DNA of 9,752 nucleotides from assembly GCA_027065935.1 (NCBI GenBank), contig JAMONI010000239.1, forward strand, positions 1 through 9,752. Direction: 5' to 3'. The stretch's first letter is position 1, and each line of letters starts with the position of its first letter. This document shows positions 7,449 to 9,752 of this stretch, piece after piece. The notes beneath the pieces were generated by a model. The model searched no databases. It saw only the letters and a program-made list of their open reading frames with translations, and was not told the origin of the DNA. The stretch is from Flavobacteriales bacterium (GTDB lineage Bacteria > Bacteroidota > Bacteroidia > Flavobacteriales > Flavobacteriaceae). Both the position numbers and the translations under genes were made by a program.

Positions 7449-8348
7449 CTATTTCATGTAACTGATATGATGTTTCGGGTCAAAATAAAAAGCCGTCAGG
7501 TTCCAAATAATCATTACGGCAGCAAAAAAGTACAAGTTCAATATCAACGCAATGCCCAAATGCATACCGATGATAAGAAACAACCATAATTTTCGGGTTT
7601 TTCTTATCCAAATAAACAAAGGATAGAGCATTTCCAACAGCACGGTAGCCCAACCCAGAAAAATCAATATGGCCGGAAACTCCGCCAACCAAGAAAGGTT
7701 TATTTGAAAATCCTGATTGACAAAAGGCAGGTGAAAAGCCTTCCATATCGACTCACCGTTCCACCAATTAAAGCCCAAAACCTTGTCAAACCCAGAAAAA
7801 AAATACGCTATGGACAAATGTAATTGAAACAAACGATGAAACGGCCTTAAGTTAAAGTTCGTAATAACAGGTTTGAAAAAACCGTGAACGGAATATTTGA
7901 AATCTGACGGCACAAGTATCAAATAAAACAACGACATGCTTGTAAAATAATCAACCCCGTAAGCATAAAGCGGTGCGCCTTTGGACAAACCTATTTGCAA
8001 AAACAACAGTAAAAAAGCGGCTATTCTCGGAAACAATCCGATGACCAATAAAAAAGATAAAAACAAATACAAATATTTATAAATTTCAATACTCGTCTGT
8101 TGGGACAATCCCAGTGAAGCAATAAATCGTATCAGTTCATCAAAAGTAATTACAAAATCCGGAGTATAAACGCTTAAAATATCGACGGGTATAATAGCTT
8201 CACGGCCGTATAGCATATCAAAATCCCGCCAAACGGATAAAAAATGCAAAAGAACCATAGTCCCGATTGAAATCCTAAAAAAGATTATCCAATCGTTGTC
8301 TTGTCGGGGTTCAAAAAAGAATTGAAGAAATTTATTCTTGAAACGCAT
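7449..8348 (-). CDS. HTTM / vitamin K-dependent carboxylase-like multi-pass membrane protein (SdpB-like)
   Basis: A 299-residue integral membrane protein with about seven or eight hydrophobic segments (near residues 20-40, 92-105, 107-122, 133-147, 172-187, 224-246 and 255-288). The diagnostic stretch is LHLSIAYFFSGFDKVLGF (176-193) followed by WWNGESIW (195-202). It matches the HTTM pattern of a membrane helix, then a Lys (here Lys189), then W-x-x-G. A later His263 sits in a hydrophobic helix before LYFF. HTTM domains are homologous to the membrane part of vitamin K-dependent gamma-carboxylase. The family also includes SdpB, which with SdpA is needed to mature the SDP toxin in Bacillus subtilis. 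Catalytic activity here is unproven. The start overlaps the upstream membrane gene by 17 bases, so the two are almost certainly cotranslated and may form a complex. The outer-membrane remnant begins 16 bases downstream. Confidence 0.85.
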   Translation of the reverse strand: MRFKNKFLQFFFEPRQDNDWIIFFRISIGTMVLLHFLSVWRDFDMLYGREAIIPVDILSVYTPDFVITFDELIRFIASLGLSQQTSIEIYKYLYLFLSFLLVIGLFPRIAAFLLLFLQIGLSKGAPLYAYGVDYFTSMSLFYLILVPSDFKYSVHGFFKPVITNFNLRPFHRLFQLHLSIAYFFSGFDKVLGFNWWNGESIWKAFHLPFVNQDFQINLSWLAEFPAILIFLGWATVLLEMLYPLFIWIRKTRKLWLFLIIGMHLGIALILNLYFFAAVMIIWNLTAFYFDPKHHISYMK

Positions 8349-8946
8349 ATTTTTTTATCAATATCAATCTCTCTCTTTCACCTTCCTTATATCTTTTTAT
8401 GCTCGGAAAATCGTGAAGATACAAGAGGGTAACCACTTTATATTCATCCGGGTAGAATTTCTTTACGTGTCGGGTCATTTGTTTAACTAACAAATCCAAG
8501 TATTTGTCGTTCAATATTTCCATTTCTCCGGCTTCGGAAGTATGCCCGATTTCGGTAAGCTTATCGAGAAAAAGCAAATTAAATGTCTCGAATCTTAGAT
8601 TACCCTCTTTGGTCTTCAAGCCCAAATCATTGAACCTTCTTACAACCAAATGTCCGGTTTCATCATAAACCTCAAAAACATACACCACATTACTGGCCAC
8701 ATTGGGTGCAAAAAAACCGTAGCCGGTGTCAAATCCCGTATATGTTGAAAAAAATTTTACGGGTGGTGCGTCATACAACCGGTCAAAAACTTTGGCAAAG
8801 AACGAAGGCTCATACTTTTTTCCTTCATAATAAAAGCCGTAGTAACCGTCAAATGTGAGTTTAACGGAACTTATGAAGACAACCGAAAGCACAAAAAGAA
8901 TCAACCCGATTTGAAACTTTTGGATCCGGCTTAAAGTACTATTCAT
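8332..8946 (-). CDS. Single-pass membrane protein with GYGFFAPN motif, probable partner of the HTTM protein (SdpA-like)
   Basis: A 204-residue protein with one hydrophobic segment near residues 12-28 and a soluble remainder. The inner face is predicted to be the short N-terminus, with ~175 residues outside the cytoplasm. The most striking motif is TGYGFFAPNVAS (74-85), followed by beta-strands VVYVFEVYD and a helical second half ending in LILIKKYAFQE. Short FF-x-P/N motifs after one membrane helix occur, as I recall, in SdpA (GWGFFT...) and in DUF5819 proteins (LFAPNP), both of which sit beside HTTM proteins. On that basis I call it the HTTM partner, but I have not aligned it and homology is not established. 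It overlaps the upstream small gene by 8 bases and the downstream HTTM gene by 17, which is strong evidence for one operon and coordinated stoichiometry. No enzymatic residues are evident. Confidence 0.75.
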   Translation of the reverse strand: MNSTLSRIQKFQIGLILFVLSVVFISSVKLTFDGYYGFYYEGKKYEPSFFAKVFDRLYDAPPVKFFSTYTGFDTGYGFFAPNVASNVVYVFEVYDETGHLVVRRFNDLGLKTKEGNLRFETFNLLFLDKLTEIGHTSEAGEMEILNDKYLDLLVKQMTRHVKKFYPDEYKVVTLLYLHDFPSIKRYKEGERERLILIKKYAFQE

Positions 8947-9223
8947 ATTTCTTCAAAATTTCTTTTAATTTTTTCACCTGTTTTTCGGTAAACGGTTGCG
9001 AACGGCTTTGGTATTGCACTTTGTGTATAAAATTTTTACGTGTAGTTTTGTACACCACGGTCACATAATTTTTGCCTACATAAGAAATCTTTTCCAGTTC
9101 TTTCCAGTCTTTTTGGGTCAACCATACAAACTTAAACCGCTCCTGATTCGGCACAAAAGCCGCTCCAATAAGAAACACAAAAATACCGGTTATAAATACC
9201 TTAATAATACCTAATGTTTTCAT
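8939..9223 (-). CDS. Small exported protein of unknown function, paralogue of the 9307-9618 product
   Basis: A 94-residue protein with a basic start and a hydrophobic stretch (residues ~5-22). A plausible signal peptidase site follows Ala22 (IGAA-FVPNQ), leaving ~72 residues that are Lys-rich and contain no cysteine. The mature part has a WKELEKISYVG segment and ends in FTEKQVKKLKEILKKY. Both line up without large gaps with the other small protein upstream, which has LQEIS-x-x-G and a LSDE-x-LxRLxEIxxKY end. The pairing is my manual alignment, with a low identity but matching positions. It overlaps the start of the GYGFFAPN membrane gene by 8 bases, so it is translated together with the HTTM pair. 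It follows the terminator-like hairpin at 9261-9295, so its expression depends on read-through or on a promoter I cannot identify. It is a candidate substrate or accessory factor for the membrane pair, and its function is unknown. Confidence 0.75.
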   Translation of the reverse strand: MKTLGIIKVFITGIFVFLIGAAFVPNQERFKFVWLTQKDWKELEKISYVGKNYVTVVYKTTRKNFIHKVQYQSRSQPFTEKQVKKLKEILKKYE

Positions 9224-9260
9224 AGTTACATTTTTTTGTGAGTTTATTCACATTAAAGAT

Positions 9261-9295
9261 AAAAAAGCTCCCTTTTTGTTACACGGGAGCTTTTA
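9261..9295 (-). terminator. Intrinsic terminator or attenuator between the two small genes
   Basis: A perfect ten-base-pair inverted repeat: AAAAGCTCCC at 9263-9272 and GGGAGCTTTT at 9285-9294, with a 12-base loop. Read on the - strand, the GC-containing stem (GCTCCC/GGGAGC) is followed by six T residues (complement of 9261-9266), the standard form of a Rho-independent terminator. It lies 12 bases past the stop of the upstream small gene and 37 bases before the next start. It would end most transcripts of the first gene or let only part continue into the rest of the unit. On the + strand there is also a T-run, so it could act in both directions, but no + strand gene leads into it. Confidence 0.85.
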
Positions 9296-9306
9296 TAAAG
9301 AATCCG

Positions 9307-9618
9307 TTAAATTCCGTATTTGGAAAAAATCTCATTCAAGCGTTGCAAAGATTCATCCGAAAGTTTAGCCGGATCGGTGTTTTTGTGTATAGTTTCTTCT
9401 GCAATATTCTCCCAAACCTTCCGGGTAAACCAATTGGTGGTTTTGGCACCGAACACGCTGATTTCTTGCAACACTTGGAGTTCCTCATCGGAAATGTTGT
9501 TGATAATTTTGGCCACTTCGTGACCGTCTTGTACCACGAAATAACGAGTGCTTTTCTTGGTAAAAGACATAGCCATTAAAGCTATTATTATAACAGCAAA
9601 TGAAATGAACTTTTTCAT
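9307..9618 (-). CDS. Small exported protein of unknown function, first gene of the - strand unit
   Basis: A 103-residue protein with an MKK start, a hydrophobic core at residues 5-18 and a likely cleavage site AMS-F near residue 18, leaving ~85 mature residues with no cysteine. The mature part is acidic and predicted helical: ISDEELQVLQEIS, then FGAKTTNWF, and an end in LSDESLQRLNEIFSKYG. It resembles the product of the next gene in the last ~55 residues (L-x-x-IS-x-x-G, then a T/S-E/D, then L-x-EI-x-x-KY). No known family is recognised. The gene is followed 12 bases later by a strong terminator-like hairpin, which suggests it is made in larger amounts than the downstream genes. A weak match to the Bacteroidota -7 box (TAACTTTA, complement of 9632-9639) lies 13 bases upstream of the ATG but has no clear -33 partner, so I do not call a promoter. 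Confidence 0.75.
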   Translation of the reverse strand: MKKFISFAVIIIALMAMSFTKKSTRYFVVQDGHEVAKIINNISDEELQVLQEISVFGAKTTNWFTRKVWENIAEETIHKNTDPAKLSDESLQRLNEIFSKYGI

Positions 9619-9670
9619 AGTAATACATGTTTAAAGTTAAACAATTTAAATTAATCCGATACTTGCTACC

Positions 9671-9743
9671 CCGCCGCTACGGGCGGCTTTGTGTCGGTTT
9701 CCGCTTCGATGAGCGGTTATTGCATTTCCACGCGCTCGGCGTG
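9671..9743. repeat. Cluster of three short hairpins, probable intergenic repeat element
   Basis: Three perfect five-base stems follow one another: CCGCC/GGCGG (9671-9675 with 9682-9686, loop of 6), CCGCT/AGCGG (9701-9705 with 9712-9716, loop of 6) and CACGC/GCGTG (9729-9733 with 9739-9743, loop of 5). The spacers are 14 and 12 bases. The stretch is much richer in GC than the AT-rich 9619-9660 beside it. On the - strand, two of its three frames are closed by stops before reaching the small gene. The third is open for about 34 codons but shows no start or protein character. It therefore looks non-coding. Such hairpin clusters fit a dispersed intergenic repeat that continues past the window edge. 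The copy number elsewhere is unknown. Confidence 0.5.
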
Positions 9744-9752
9744 TTCGGGTGA

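Noticed and set aside
6515..9618. Lower GC of the - strand block as proof of horizontal transfer
   Set aside because: The AT richness is concentrated in membrane and Lys-rich proteins whose Phe, Ile and Lys codons are AT-rich anyway, and no integrase, tRNA or flanking repeat was seen.

Overview
The window looks like a Bacteroidota chromosome, most likely flavobacterial or a close relative. The grounds are family content and style: a DUF4197 protein, an Omp28-type lipoprotein, a peptidase/TolB-propeller/outer-membrane-barrel fusion, a decayed CarboxypepD_reg/OMP_b-brl_3 outer-membrane protein, a lipoprotein acidic cluster after the lipid cysteine, and no clear Shine-Dalgarno sequences before the starts. 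All assignments come from reading the translations. No database search was possible.

Layout. Positions 1-6473 hold four genes on the + strand with short gaps (39, 12 and 27 bases), probably one transcription unit: the C-terminal half of a DUF4197 protein, an Omp28-related lipoprotein with a thioredoxin-like CxxC centre, a roughly 1026-residue outer-membrane metalloprotease-propeller-barrel protein, and a housekeeping-type ABC-F ATPase. A 41-base convergent gap (6474-6514), with no terminator I can see, separates this from a six-member unit on the - strand.

The - strand unit, in transcription order, is: a small exported protein (9618-9307); an intrinsic terminator or attenuator (about 9295-9261); a second small exported protein that appears to be a diverged paralogue of the first (9223-8939); a single-pass membrane protein with a GYGFFAPN motif (8946-8332); a multi-pass HTTM/vitamin-K-carboxylase-like membrane protein (8348-7449); the remnant of an outer-membrane barrel protein with its middle deleted and its two ends out of frame (7432-6916); and a DCC-family (DUF393) CxxC thiol oxidoreductase (6919-6515). 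Overlaps of 8, 17 and 4 bases tie most of these together. The pairing of a one-pass FF-P-N protein with an HTTM protein recalls the SdpA/SdpB pair that matures the SDP toxin in Bacillus. The two small secreted proteins are the obvious candidates for what such a pair acts on. That functional link is inference, and this is the part of the window most worth following up.

The last ~90 bases (9661-9752) are a non-coding, GC-rich stretch with three evenly spaced short hairpins, probably an intergenic repeat element that continues past the window. No tRNA, rRNA, CRISPR array, insertion sequence or phage gene was seen.
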